The notes below the pieces were generated by a model. The model worked only from the letters and a program-made list of their open reading frames with translations. It was not told the DNA's origin and searched no databases. 64,000 nt of DNA from G965218495 sp965262785. Its GTDB lineage: Bacteria; Bacteroidota; Rhodothermia; Rhodothermales; Bin80. The translations under genes and the position numbers were made by a program. Position 1 is the first letter of the stretch. The number at the start of each line of letters is the position of its first letter. Where the stretch lies: assembly GCA_965262785.1 (NCBI GenBank), contig OZ253559.1, forward strand, positions 1,674,001-1,738,000, given 5' to 3'. Shown one piece after another: positions 34,816 to 43,717 of this stretch.

Positions 34816-36438
34816 ATGATGGCAGAGAATGTAGCACATATCCTGGTGGCGCTGCCCCAGGCACAACTGCTTCGAGCTGTGGGCGAGGAAGCCGCTCGAC
34901 TTGGTATAGAGGCCTATGCCGTGGGCGGAATGGTGCGCGACATGCTACTAAACCTCCCCACTCAGGATATTGACTTTGTGACACTTGGGGCTGGAAGTGG
35001 AATTCGCCTGGCGAACGCCGTTGCAGAGCGGCTTGGCGGGCTTTGTGCCCACGTGTACCACAAGTTTGGCACGGCAGCAGTGCGCATCACCCAAGACAAT
35101 GGTGATGTAGCCGTGCTGGAGTTTGTGGCTGCCCGGCGCGAAAGCTACCGCCACTCATCCCGCAAGCCTAGAGTCGAGGCGGGTTCGTTACAGGAGGACA
35201 TGCTGCGGCGTGACTTCACTATCAACGCTATGGCCACCAGCGTACTGCCGGATCGATTTGGTGATCTTGTAGACCCCTTTGATGGGCGAAGCCATCTGGA
35301 TCAGGAGCGTATCACCACGCCCCGTCCACCCCGCCAGACATTTGCCGACGATCCACTTCGGATGATTCGCGCCGTCCGCTTTGCTGCACAGCTGGGCTTT
35401 GCTATCGATTCCTCATTGCTGAATGCAATGCGCCAGGAAGCGCACCGCATCGAGATTCTCAGCCAGGAGCGCATTACCGACGAGATCGATAAAATAATGG
35501 CGGGAACCTCTGCTGCATTTGGCCTTGAGCTACTGGACCGTGGCGGGCTATTGCAGCGCATCTTGCCGGAGCTGACTGCACTAAAGGGCGTGGAAACCAT
35601 AGCCGGACAGCGGCACAAGGACAACTTTTTCCATACGCTAAAAGTCCTGGACAACGTGGTTGTGGCCACCTTGGAGGATCCGCCGGACCAATGGTGCTGG
35701 CTGCGGTGGGCCGCCCTGCTGCATGATATCGGCAAGCCTCGCTGCAAGCGGTTTGTGCCGGGCACTGGATGGACATTTCACGGGCACGAAGATCGTGGGG
35801 CGCGAATGGTACCCGCAATCTTCCGAAAGCTAAAGCTGCCACTGGACGAGCGGATGGAGTACGTACGGCGGCTGGTTGAGCTGCATCACCGACCGGTGGC
35901 CCTGGTGGACGACACGGTCACGGACTCAGCAGTGCGGCGCCTGCTCTTTGATGCTGGACCCGACATCGACGACCTCATGACACTGGTGCGGGCGGACATC
36001 ACTTCACGCAACCCCAGCAGGGTGCGCCGCTATTTGGGGGCATTCAATCGGGTGGAGCGCAAGTTCGCTGAAATAGAGGCTAAGGATCACTTGCGCAACT
36101 TCCGCCCACCGATAGATGGGACGGAAATCATGCAACGCGTAGGTATCACGGAGGGAGTGGCGGTTGGTCTGATCAAGGACGCCATTCGGGAGGCAATCCT
36201 GGAGGGCGACATTCCCAATGAGCGCGATGCCGCGATTGCTCTGCTTATGCAGTTGAAGGACGATGCCGTGCGGCGAGGAGCGCTCTACAAGGAAACGGTA
36301 CAGAAGCTGCGACGGTCGGAGCGGCGCGCTTCGCAGGCGGTCAAAGAAGTGGTGTTGTACGGTGAGCTTCCCGAGGATCACGATGCCGCGTTGGCGCACA
36401 TCAAGGCGATCAAGGAAAAGGCACTGGCGGAGGCGTAG
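34816..36438 (+). CDS. cca: CCA-adding tRNA nucleotidyltransferase / poly(A) polymerase family with HD domain
   Basis: 540 residues. The nucleotidyltransferase head has YAVGGMVRDMLL and TQDIDFVTLG (the two metal-binding Asp residues), followed by RRDFTINAMA, DPLRMIRAVRFAAQLGF and ERITDEIDKIMAG. An HD-type domain follows (WAALLHDIGKPRCKRF, then FHGHEDRGARM). The C-terminal helical part carries RNA-binding-like basic residues and a Glu/Ala-rich end. CCA addition to tRNA 3' ends is the usual role; assignment within the CCA/poly(A) polymerase group cannot be settled by eye. It is divergent from the DUF5916 gene. Confidence 0.9.
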   Translation: MMAENVAHILVALPQAQLLRAVGEEAARLGIEAYAVGGMVRDMLLNLPTQDIDFVTLGAGSGIRLANAVAERLGGLCAHVYHKFGTAAVRITQDNGDVAVLEFVAARRESYRHSSRKPRVEAGSLQEDMLRRDFTINAMATSVLPDRFGDLVDPFDGRSHLDQERITTPRPPRQTFADDPLRMIRAVRFAAQLGFAIDSSLLNAMRQEAHRIEILSQERITDEIDKIMAGTSAAFGLELLDRGGLLQRILPELTALKGVETIAGQRHKDNFFHTLKVLDNVVVATLEDPPDQWCWLRWAALLHDIGKPRCKRFVPGTGWTFHGHEDRGARMVPAIFRKLKLPLDERMEYVRRLVELHHRPVALVDDTVTDSAVRRLLFDAGPDIDDLMTLVRADITSRNPSRVRRYLGAFNRVERKFAEIEAKDHLRNFRPPIDGTEIMQRVGITEGVAVGLIKDAIREAILEGDIPNERDAAIALLMQLKDDAVRRGALYKETVQKLRRSERRASQAVKEVVLYGELPEDHDAALAHIKAIKEKALAEA

Positions 36439-36443
36439 CGCTT

Positions 36444-36830
36444 CTAGGTTGGACGCACATCCCAGATCAGCATTTGCTCTATCGACGCATAGTCCTTTTC
36501 GCCATCCTGGTCGGTAAACATATAGTCGCCGACGGTGGTGCGCATGATCGTACTCATGCGTTTCCATCCCACGCCTTCCTGATCGGTGAATTCGTCAGGA
36601 AAGGGGCAGGGCGGCCTGTATGAGGGGTTGTAGTGCTTGTACGTTTGGTGGGCCTGGTATATGGCAGCACGCCGGGCACCGGCACGCGTAGCGCTCTGTC
36701 CCACTACACGATACGGAGCAACTGAGATGGAAGCCTCCAGTGAGCCGTCTTCCTGCTCGACGTACTCCGGCCGCATTACCTCGAAATCTCTGGGTGGAGG
36801 GTAGGCGCTACGCTCTGTGATGTCTGGCAT
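36444..36830 (-). CDS. Small protein of unknown function
   Basis: 128 residues, soluble, with no signal peptide or membrane segment. Distinct features are PPPRDFEVMRPEYVEQEDGS, an Arg/Ala helix (SATRAGARRAAIYQAHQTYK), a central YNPSYRPPCPFPDEF and an acidic end. I do not recognise the family. It converges with the cca gene, leaving only 5 bases between the stops. Codon use and frame integrity support a real gene. Confidence 0.6.
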   Translation of the reverse strand: MPDITERSAYPPPRDFEVMRPEYVEQEDGSLEASISVAPYRVVGQSATRAGARRAAIYQAHQTYKHYNPSYRPPCPFPDEFTDQEGVGWKRMSTIMRTTVGDYMFTDQDGEKDYASIEQMLIWDVRPT

Positions 36831-37481
36831 CGTTATTTGGAGTTCATCGTGCGAAAGGCAATGAGCGATGGAACGACTTTCGAAGCCGTTGGATTCCTAT
36901 GCCGAAAGCGCGCAGGCGCAGGTCCCGGTGCACAACACGCCACAGAGGTGCAGCGGAAGTTGCGACATGGGGCCATACGAAGTGCGCAGGCTGGACTTGC
37001 CAGACAGACTTGTCGGTGTCGTAACTTAAGCGGCAATCAGACCCCCGACTTTTCAGTATCAAAGATGCAGTCACCAAGCCATCCTTGCACCGGCGACAGG
37101 GCACTAGGCGCAACAGGTGATTCGCTAGGATATTCACCAGTTGATCACGGTCTGGGAGATTGCCGTGGATAACTGGTGTGCATCGGCTGGGGCGGCATTG
37201 GCGGGCAACAATTAACGGTAATACTTTGTCGCGGTGTGCTACGATGACGAGCCAGAGGCACAAATTGGAGCCGTTTTGCCACAAAAGAATCAGTGTTCAC
37301 GCGTTTTGGCGCCAGATCCATACGCTACAGCTGTGGAAAACTATTTGAAGGATAACGGTTTTTTAAGTATTTGTAATGTCGTACATTAAAATGCGCGGTG
37401 CACCCCTTGTCCGTTTGGCACAGGAAAAGGTGGCGAGCCGAAGTGCATTCCACTAACTAGCATAACTAACAGAAACAGGTG
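36831..37481. other. Long region upstream of nrdJ
   Basis: About 650 bases without a gene. The half nearest nrdJ is AT-richer than the surroundings. It holds two sequences close to DnaA boxes (CGTGGATAA at 37164-37172, TGTGGAAAA at 37332-37340) and a perfect 15-base inverted repeat (37374-37388). I looked for a cobalamin riboswitch and saw no B12-box-like core. Confidence 0.45.
37374..37388. promoter_or_regulatory. Inverted repeat TAATGT-CGT-ACATTA, possible nrdJ operator
   Basis: A perfect 6-3-6 palindrome lies about 93 bases before the nrdJ start codon in the AT-rich part of the promoter region, so it is a candidate operator. It does not match the NrdR consensus as I know it. The binding protein is unknown. 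Confidence 0.35.
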
Positions 37482-40481
37482 ATGTCCAGCGACGGCCTCT
37501 CCGCTACAGACCAGGTTCCGCAGCCCAGCGTAGCGAATCCCCACACGAACGGCCTGATTATTGAGCGCGTCTTTTCAGGCGAGGGCGCGAACCCGCTCGA
37601 CTCCGTGGAGTGGGAGCTGCGTGATGCAGTGATCAAGAACCCTTCCGGAGAGGCGGTCTTCCAGCAGACTAACGTTGAGTTCCCAAAGTGCTGGAGTCCG
37701 TTGGCTACCAACGTGGTTGCTTCGAAGTACTTCTATGGTGACAACGCTACGCCGCATTTGGATCCCGATGAGGGGGGGCGTGAGCACTCCTTGCGGCAGC
37801 TGATCCATCGAGTCACACGCACGATCGCCGACTGGGGGATCGCCCAGGGATACTTCGCGTCCAAGGAAGATGGCGAGCGGTTCTATGATGAGCTGACTTG
37901 GCTGTCCGTGAACCAGTATGGGGCGTTCAACAGCCCGGTGTGGTTCAATGTAGGATTGCACCACCGGTACGGTGTTACCGATACCGGCAACAAGACCATT
38001 CACGGTTGGGATCGCGAGAAGCGGCAGATCGTGGATGTCGATCCGTACGTTCGTCCTCAAGCGTCAGCTTGCTTCATCATTTCAATTGAGGATTCCATTG
38101 ACGACATCTGGCAGCTGATGGGCGAGAGCGCGCGGCTTTTCAAGTATGGATCGGGTGTCGGCGCAGACTGGTCTACGCTGCGATCCACGAGTGAAAGACT
38201 CTCCGGCGGCGGCCAACCCAGCGGGCCAGTCAGCTTCATGCGTGTTCAGGATGCAACCGGTGGCACCATCAAGAGCGGAGGCAAGACGCGCCGTGCGGCA
38301 ATCATGCAGACGCTAAAAGTCTGGCATCCCGACATCGCTGAATTCGTATCCGCCAAGCGCGGAGAAGAGCGCAAAGCCTGGGCCCTGATAGAGCAAGGTT
38401 ATGACGGGTCGTTCAACGGGCCCGCGTACGGGTCAGTCGCATTCCAAAATGTGAACCAGTCGGTGCGCGTCACAGACGAATTCATGCAGTGCGTAGAGAC
38501 CGGTCGCCCCTTTCCGTTGCGCGCCGTCACGACGGGTGAAACCGTTAGGCGCGTCGACGCGAGCGGCCTTCTGCGAGAGGTTGCCGTTGGTACCCACGTG
38601 TGCGGTGACCCAGGCGTGCAGTTTGAAGACGCGATCCAAAAATGGCATACGTGCAAGGCGACTGGGCCGATCAACTCGAGCAATCCCTGCTCCGAGTACA
38701 TGTTTCTTGACAACTCGGCATGCAACCTGGCCAGCCTCAACCTGTGCAAGTTTCAGCAGGCCAACGGCTCCTTTGATGTAGTCCGATTCAGGGCAGCGAC
38801 TCGCATCTATCTCACCGCAATGGATATTCTGGTGGACAATGCAGGATATCCGAGTCGCAGGATTGCGCAAAACAGTCACGACTATCGCCCATTGGGTCTG
38901 GGTTTTGCCAACTTGGGTGCACTGCTGATGGCGATGGGTCTGCCCTACGACAGCGACGAGGGGCGTGCCGTTGCCGGTGCCATCATGGCGATTGAGCATT
39001 CGGAAGCCTACGCTCGCAGCGCGGAGATTGCAGCGAACACGCCGCTGGGACCGTTCAAGGGTTACAAGAAGAACAAGGAGTCGATGCTGGGAGTCATGCG
39101 CCTGCACCATGCGGCCGCGCGCGACATTGACGCTTCATGCCCGGAATATCTGCACACGGCGGCATTGGAGTCCGCAGACCGCATGCTGAAGCTTGGACTC
39201 GAGCACGGCTACCGCAATTCGCAGGTCACGGTACTTGCGCCAACCGGGACCATTGCCTTCATGATGGACTGCGATACTACGGGCATCGAGCCGGACATCG
39301 CGCTGGTGAAATACAAGCTCCTGGCTGGCAAGGGAGAGGGCGTGCTGAAGATCGTAAACAATACGGTGCCGGAGGCCCTCGCTCGGCTGGGCTATGATCA
39401 GGGTCAGGTACAAGACATTTTGGAATATGTCAACGAGGAAGACACGATTGAGGGAGCACCTGGCCTCAAGGAGGAGCATTTGGCCGTCTTTGACTGCGCG
39501 TTCAAGCCGTTTAAGGGCACGCGGAGCGTGCGCCCCGCCGCGCATGTGAAGATGATGGCGGCCTGCCAGCCGTTTGTGTCCGGGGCTATCTCGAAGACAG
39601 TCAACATGCCGGAGGAGTCCACCGTTGACGAGATAGCAGATGCATATGTGGAGGGGTGGCGGCTGGGCCTGAAGGCGCTGGCCATCTATCGTGAGAACTC
39701 CAAGCGGAGTCAGCCGCTGGCTACCTCCAAGGGCGGCAACACAAAGGTCCGCAGCAGCATGGTGGAGACCTCGGGCGACGGCATGCCTGAAGGGTACGAG
39801 CCGGAGATCGTCGAAAAGACCGTCGAGCGCGTTGAGTATCGGGTAATCCGCAATCGGCTGCCAGATGAGCGGCCGGCCCTGGTGCACAAGTTCAGCTTGG
39901 CGGGCCATGAAGGATACCTGCATGTAGGCATGTACCCGGACACGAGACTGCCGGGGGAGATCTTTATCACCATGGCCAAGGAGGGGTCCACGATTTCGGG
40001 CCTTATGGATGCCTTTGCCACCAGCATCTCCATCGCCCTGCAGTATGGCGTTCCGCTGCCAGACTTGTGCGACAAGTTCAGCTACATGCGCTTTGAGCCC
40101 AGCGGCTTCACCAACAACCGGCGCATCCCGATGGCTATGTCCATCATGGATTACATCTTCCGGTACCTGCGCCTGAAGTTCTTGGGGGAGGTGAAGGAGG
40201 AGGAAAAGAGCGAAACCGAGCAGTTTGACGAGATCGTTCGGCGCGACGGGCCAGCGGAGGATCAGACCCAGATGTCATTACCCTTTGATGAGCACGTCGT
40301 GGATGTCGGTAGCGTGGTCGCGAATTACCAGGCCGGTCAGGCTGCCACGTCAGAGGGTGGGAGCGGCGTATACCAGCGCCAGGAGGACGCGCCTCCCTGC
40401 TTAAACTGCGGTGCCATAACAGTAAGAAGCGGCGCTTGCTATGCCTGTACGCAGTGCGGGAGCTCCAGCGGTTGCGGGTAA
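37482..40481 (+). CDS. nrdJ: Adenosylcobalamin-dependent (class II) ribonucleotide reductase
   Basis: The enzyme makes deoxyribonucleotides using a B12-derived thiyl radical and needs no partner subunit. 999 residues from ATG 37482; a GTG lies directly before it. Visible landmarks are LSVNQYGAFNSPVWFNVGL near residue 145, TGGTIKSGGKTRRAA, the catalytic NPCSEYMFLDNSACNLASLN loop near residue 400 (Cys and Glu of the radical site), and ESTVDEIADAYVEGWRLGLK. The C-terminus has a zinc-ribbon-like redox tail, CLNCGAI, CYACTQCGSSSGCG. No ATP-cone is visible. The enzyme implies cobalamin supply, and the long upstream region suggests regulated expression. Confidence 0.95.
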   Translation: MSSDGLSATDQVPQPSVANPHTNGLIIERVFSGEGANPLDSVEWELRDAVIKNPSGEAVFQQTNVEFPKCWSPLATNVVASKYFYGDNATPHLDPDEGGREHSLRQLIHRVTRTIADWGIAQGYFASKEDGERFYDELTWLSVNQYGAFNSPVWFNVGLHHRYGVTDTGNKTIHGWDREKRQIVDVDPYVRPQASACFIISIEDSIDDIWQLMGESARLFKYGSGVGADWSTLRSTSERLSGGGQPSGPVSFMRVQDATGGTIKSGGKTRRAAIMQTLKVWHPDIAEFVSAKRGEERKAWALIEQGYDGSFNGPAYGSVAFQNVNQSVRVTDEFMQCVETGRPFPLRAVTTGETVRRVDASGLLREVAVGTHVCGDPGVQFEDAIQKWHTCKATGPINSSNPCSEYMFLDNSACNLASLNLCKFQQANGSFDVVRFRAATRIYLTAMDILVDNAGYPSRRIAQNSHDYRPLGLGFANLGALLMAMGLPYDSDEGRAVAGAIMAIEHSEAYARSAEIAANTPLGPFKGYKKNKESMLGVMRLHHAAARDIDASCPEYLHTAALESADRMLKLGLEHGYRNSQVTVLAPTGTIAFMMDCDTTGIEPDIALVKYKLLAGKGEGVLKIVNNTVPEALARLGYDQGQVQDILEYVNEEDTIEGAPGLKEEHLAVFDCAFKPFKGTRSVRPAAHVKMMAACQPFVSGAISKTVNMPEESTVDEIADAYVEGWRLGLKALAIYRENSKRSQPLATSKGGNTKVRSSMVETSGDGMPEGYEPEIVEKTVERVEYRVIRNRLPDERPALVHKFSLAGHEGYLHVGMYPDTRLPGEIFITMAKEGSTISGLMDAFATSISIALQYGVPLPDLCDKFSYMRFEPSGFTNNRRIPMAMSIMDYIFRYLRLKFLGEVKEEEKSETEQFDEIVRRDGPAEDQTQMSLPFDEHVVDVGSVVANYQAGQAATSEGGSGVYQRQEDAPPCLNCGAITVRSGACYACTQCGSSSGCG

Positions 40482-40494
40482 TTCCCGCCGCATA

Positions 40495-42330
40495 CTAAGG
40501 CATGCGTTGGTAGTACTGCAGCCCGCCGCCCATGCCGCCGCTGAACAGGTCTACGGCGCCATCTCCATTGATGTCGATGAATGCCAGGGCCGAGTAGTAG
40601 GGCAGCTCGGCATTTAAGGTGCCGGAGGCCTCAAAGACGGGCGACTCCGGCGTACCGATATTCATAAACACGAGCGCCTCGCCAGCTTCGCATCCGAGTA
40701 CCATGTCCTGATCTCCGTCCCCGTCAAGGTCGGTGAAAGAAGGAGCGCTAAGTCGACCTACGTCAATGTTGTCAAAGTTGTCGCTTACCAATTCAAAGCG
40801 AGGCTGCTCGGCAGTACCGGTGTTGCGGTAGAAGTTGAGCTCACCCTTGGCTTCGCCTATAAAGAGGTCGTAATCGCCGTCCGCATCAATGTCCACGAGT
40901 GATGGCTTGCTGAAGCTTCCACGCGTCAGCTTGATGGTCATCTCTTCTACTGCCACAAAGTCGTGCGCATAGGCATCGCCGTCATTGCGGTAATAGAGGA
41001 TTCCTTGATTCCATGTGCCGGCCATCATGTCTAGATCACCATCGCTATCCAAGTCGGCCAGCGTAGGCGTGAAACTGTGGTACCCGGACATTGGCAGCGT
41101 CCCCACAAGCTGGAACACTACGCCATCAGAGGCGGACTGGTTTTCGTAGTGGTGAATGTGCCCCGTACTGAAATCTTCCTGGTCGATCTTGTTCGATAGC
41201 AGCAGGTCCGGATCTCCGTCTCCATCCAGGTCTGCAAAAGTCGGCGCCGTGTCGGCGCCGATATCGATCTGGGAGATGAATTGCTGCGTTTGGAGTTGAA
41301 ACCCATCCTCAGTGGATTCCAGAAAGTAGAAGTTGCCTACGGCCGACCGGTTTGGCTGGAAGGCACCGCCCAAGACGCCGACAAAGAAGTCATCATCGTG
41401 GTCCCCGTCGATGTCTGCGAATAGCGCTGTGTTATAGCCACTGGTCAATACAGGATTGTCCAACGGAAACGGTACGGGCTCATTGCGCAGGTTAGGTGAT
41501 TCGCACGTTCCGGTGTTGCGTATCAGCAGCACGCCCGGCTCAAAAAAGTCTCCCCAAAAAAGGTCGGGGTCCCCGTCTTTGTCCACATCGTGAAACGTGA
41601 GTGCGTTGGCGCCATGCAAAGTGCCAAACTGTGCTACGATTTCGATGTCTTCAAATCGCTTGTTAATGAGTTTCAGGCGTGGGATACCGTGCTCATCGTC
41701 GCCTACCGATTCATAACGACGCACAGTGCCGTCAACCCGGCCGATGAAGAAGTCCAACAGGCCGTCACAATCCAGGTCGACCAAGCTGGGAATGTTCTGG
41801 CGGTCCGCAAACAGCGGTTCTCCATCCACGTCGCGCAACGAATCAATCACTGTGGTGAAAGCCGGCGCTGTGGGAGTGCCTTCATTGCGAAAGAGCCGAA
41901 TGTAGCTGTAGGGCTGCTCTCCAAGAAGATCCTGGTCCCCATCGCCATCCAGGTCGACGAAGCGGTACCACTCGCCCACATCAATGTCAAGATAGTTGTT
42001 ACTTCGCCAAACAAAGGCAGGCTGTGCGGCACTGCCGGTATTCTCAAAGTGCTTGAGCTTGCCCGTTAGCTCCTGCAAAAAGAGGTCCAAATCACCGTCA
42101 CCGTCAATGTCTACGAGTTGGGGCCTAGGAACATTGAACCCCCCGAGGAATGGATGGTCCAGCGGCGTGCCCTCGACATCCCGTACCTCAAAAGGGTAAA
42201 TCTGGTGGGAGTAAACGGGCGGAAACTGCACCGCCGGCGCTTGTACCATTTGCTGCGTGCTCGTGCAGCTGCCTCCGACAAGCAGCAGGCCCAGGCTGCA
42301 GGATGCAAGAAGTGTACGTTCGAGTTTCAT
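40495..42330 (-). CDS. FG-GAP/VCBS repeat lipoprotein (beta-propeller)
   Basis: A 611-residue lipoprotein with a signal peptide ending LLVGGSC. The mature chain is a run of FG-GAP/VCBS-type repeats, recognisable by the calcium-binding-like loops DIDGDGDLDLF, DLDGDGDQDLL, DVDKDGDPDLF, DIDGDHDDDFF, DLDGDGDPDLL, DLDSDGDLDMM, DIDADGDYDLF, DLDGDGDQDMV and DINGDGAVDLF. Nine or more repeats point to one or two seven-bladed propellers. An adhesive, binding or scaffold role at the outer membrane is likely, but the ligand is unknown. It follows the YncE-like gene by 9 bases and converges with nrdJ. Confidence 0.88.
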   Translation of the reverse strand: MKLERTLLASCSLGLLLVGGSCTSTQQMVQAPAVQFPPVYSHQIYPFEVRDVEGTPLDHPFLGGFNVPRPQLVDIDGDGDLDLFLQELTGKLKHFENTGSAAQPAFVWRSNNYLDIDVGEWYRFVDLDGDGDQDLLGEQPYSYIRLFRNEGTPTAPAFTTVIDSLRDVDGEPLFADRQNIPSLVDLDCDGLLDFFIGRVDGTVRRYESVGDDEHGIPRLKLINKRFEDIEIVAQFGTLHGANALTFHDVDKDGDPDLFWGDFFEPGVLLIRNTGTCESPNLRNEPVPFPLDNPVLTSGYNTALFADIDGDHDDDFFVGVLGGAFQPNRSAVGNFYFLESTEDGFQLQTQQFISQIDIGADTAPTFADLDGDGDPDLLLSNKIDQEDFSTGHIHHYENQSASDGVVFQLVGTLPMSGYHSFTPTLADLDSDGDLDMMAGTWNQGILYYRNDGDAYAHDFVAVEEMTIKLTRGSFSKPSLVDIDADGDYDLFIGEAKGELNFYRNTGTAEQPRFELVSDNFDNIDVGRLSAPSFTDLDGDGDQDMVLGCEAGEALVFMNIGTPESPVFEASGTLNAELPYYSALAFIDINGDGAVDLFSGGMGGGLQYYQRMP

Positions 42331-42339
42331 GCGTAATAG

Positions 42340-43704
42340 TTAAAGTGAGGCCGTGCCAAGGCCAGTGGCGTTTGGGCCGATTTCCAGCATTTTCTCCACT
42401 TTGTACGATTCCGTATTGATGACCGCCACTACTCCGGGGTCATATCCAAAATTGTATCGCGCCCGGTACTGCCCATTCAAGTTGTTGTTGGAGACGAAGA
42501 CGTAGCGGCCATCGGCGCTCACCGCGGAGCCGTGCGGCTGAGCCAGTCCTTCGACGACCGCAGTAACGGCACGTTGCTTCATGTCAACTACCGTTGCCGT
42601 ACCTGCCATCTTGTTTCCGAACCACACTGTGCGCCCGTCAGGGCTGAATACCGGGTGCCAGGGCGCGGCTCCGACGTCAATGGCCTCAGCCAGCGTCGGG
42701 CTTGCGGGCGTGGACGTGTCGAAAAAGAAGAGCTTGCCGGTTAGCTGACCCCCGACGACCATGGATTGGCCATCGGGGGAGATGGCAAACTGTACAAGCG
42801 TATGTGTGGGCCCCTCAATGGCAGTGAGTTCAACGTGTTCCGCGGCATAATCGACGGTAGCCATGAGATTCTCGGCCAGGCTTCCCACGTAAACATGTGT
42901 GCCCTCGGGGTGGATCGCCAGCGCGTGTGGGCGTGGGAAGAAAACATCCAGCTCTTCGATCTCCATTTCGGTGCGCCCGATCACTCCAATGCGTTTCGGC
43001 GGTTTGACGGCCTTCATGGACCGCCCCACAAACAGCAGATCCTTGCTGCCATGCAGCGCCAGCATACCCGGACGCTCAAAGGCAGTTTGGCCAATCAGCT
43101 CGTTGTCGCTGTTGAACTTCAGCACCATGTCATCCCCAATGAGCGAGACGTACCACGCGGACCCGTCCGGCTCCACGGCAATGTGGTGGGGCTTGGCGTC
43201 CCTGGTAAAACCAAGCGCCTGCAGCCGGATTGTACGGATGACGACCTGCGCGTCCATGTCTATAACGGACACGGCCGCCGCGCCCTCGTTGGCCGCATAG
43301 AGCACGTTGCGGCTCTCTGCGTAGGGCACTTCACCCGCATCGTTTCTTGCGCCTCCGTCGATCCAAGCCCGAACGGTGCCAATTTCCTCGTCTGTAAGCG
43401 CATCGGCGTAGGGCTGCAGCGCATCGCTGCTGTCCAGCCGCGTGGCAAGCATGATCAGAAGGCTGCCTTCGGCATCATACGGGATTACGACTTCTCCAAA
43501 GTCCGACCCAGCCATCAGCGACTCCCACGATGAGAGGTCCAACCCATTCTCGTGCTGCAAGAGTGGTGCAAATTTCTCTTGCAGCAACGGCAAGACTTCT
43601 TGGGAAAAGGACGGTGCATCAGCCGTACCTTGTGCGCCTGCACCTTGCGGCAAAAGGGTAAGGAGTCCCAGAGCAGGAATAAGCAATAATGCGTGGCGGT
43701 TCAT
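42340..43704 (-). CDS. YncE-like beta-propeller protein with a cytochrome-c-like domain lacking CxxCH
   Basis: 454 residues with a signal peptide (ending GAGAQG). Residues about 33-125 align with the planctomycete-type cytochrome c domain seen ahead of many propellers: FSQEVLPLLQEKF, LDLSSWESLMAGSDFGEVVI, SLLIMLATRLD and LTDEEIGTVRAWIDGGARND. At the place of the haem motif (CAPCH-type) it reads FAPLL (residues 45-49), so it cannot bind haem covalently. Residues 130-454 form a YncE/cytochrome-D1-like seven-bladed propeller with repeats such as RNVLYAANEGAAAVSVIDM and RYVFVSNNNLNGQ. Secreted or periplasmic. Role unknown. It lies 9 bases from the FG-GAP gene and 13 bases from the paralog cluster. 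Confidence 0.82.
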   Translation of the reverse strand: MNRHALLLIPALGLLTLLPQGAGAQGTADAPSFSQEVLPLLQEKFAPLLQHENGLDLSSWESLMAGSDFGEVVIPYDAEGSLLIMLATRLDSSDALQPYADALTDEEIGTVRAWIDGGARNDAGEVPYAESRNVLYAANEGAAAVSVIDMDAQVVIRTIRLQALGFTRDAKPHHIAVEPDGSAWYVSLIGDDMVLKFNSDNELIGQTAFERPGMLALHGSKDLLFVGRSMKAVKPPKRIGVIGRTEMEIEELDVFFPRPHALAIHPEGTHVYVGSLAENLMATVDYAAEHVELTAIEGPTHTLVQFAISPDGQSMVVGGQLTGKLFFFDTSTPASPTLAEAIDVGAAPWHPVFSPDGRTVWFGNKMAGTATVVDMKQRAVTAVVEGLAQPHGSAVSADGRYVFVSNNNLNGQYRARYNFGYDPGVVAVINTESYKVEKMLEIGPNATGLGTASL

Positions 43705-43717
43705 ATGCAGTGTCAGG

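Noticed and set aside
36831..37478. A cobalamin riboswitch before the B12-dependent nrdJ
   Set aside because: I could not find a B12-box-like core or the expected multi-helix arrangement.
39135..39923. A 262-codon minus-strand frame
   Set aside because: Antisense shadow of nrdJ, with no recognisable motif or start context.
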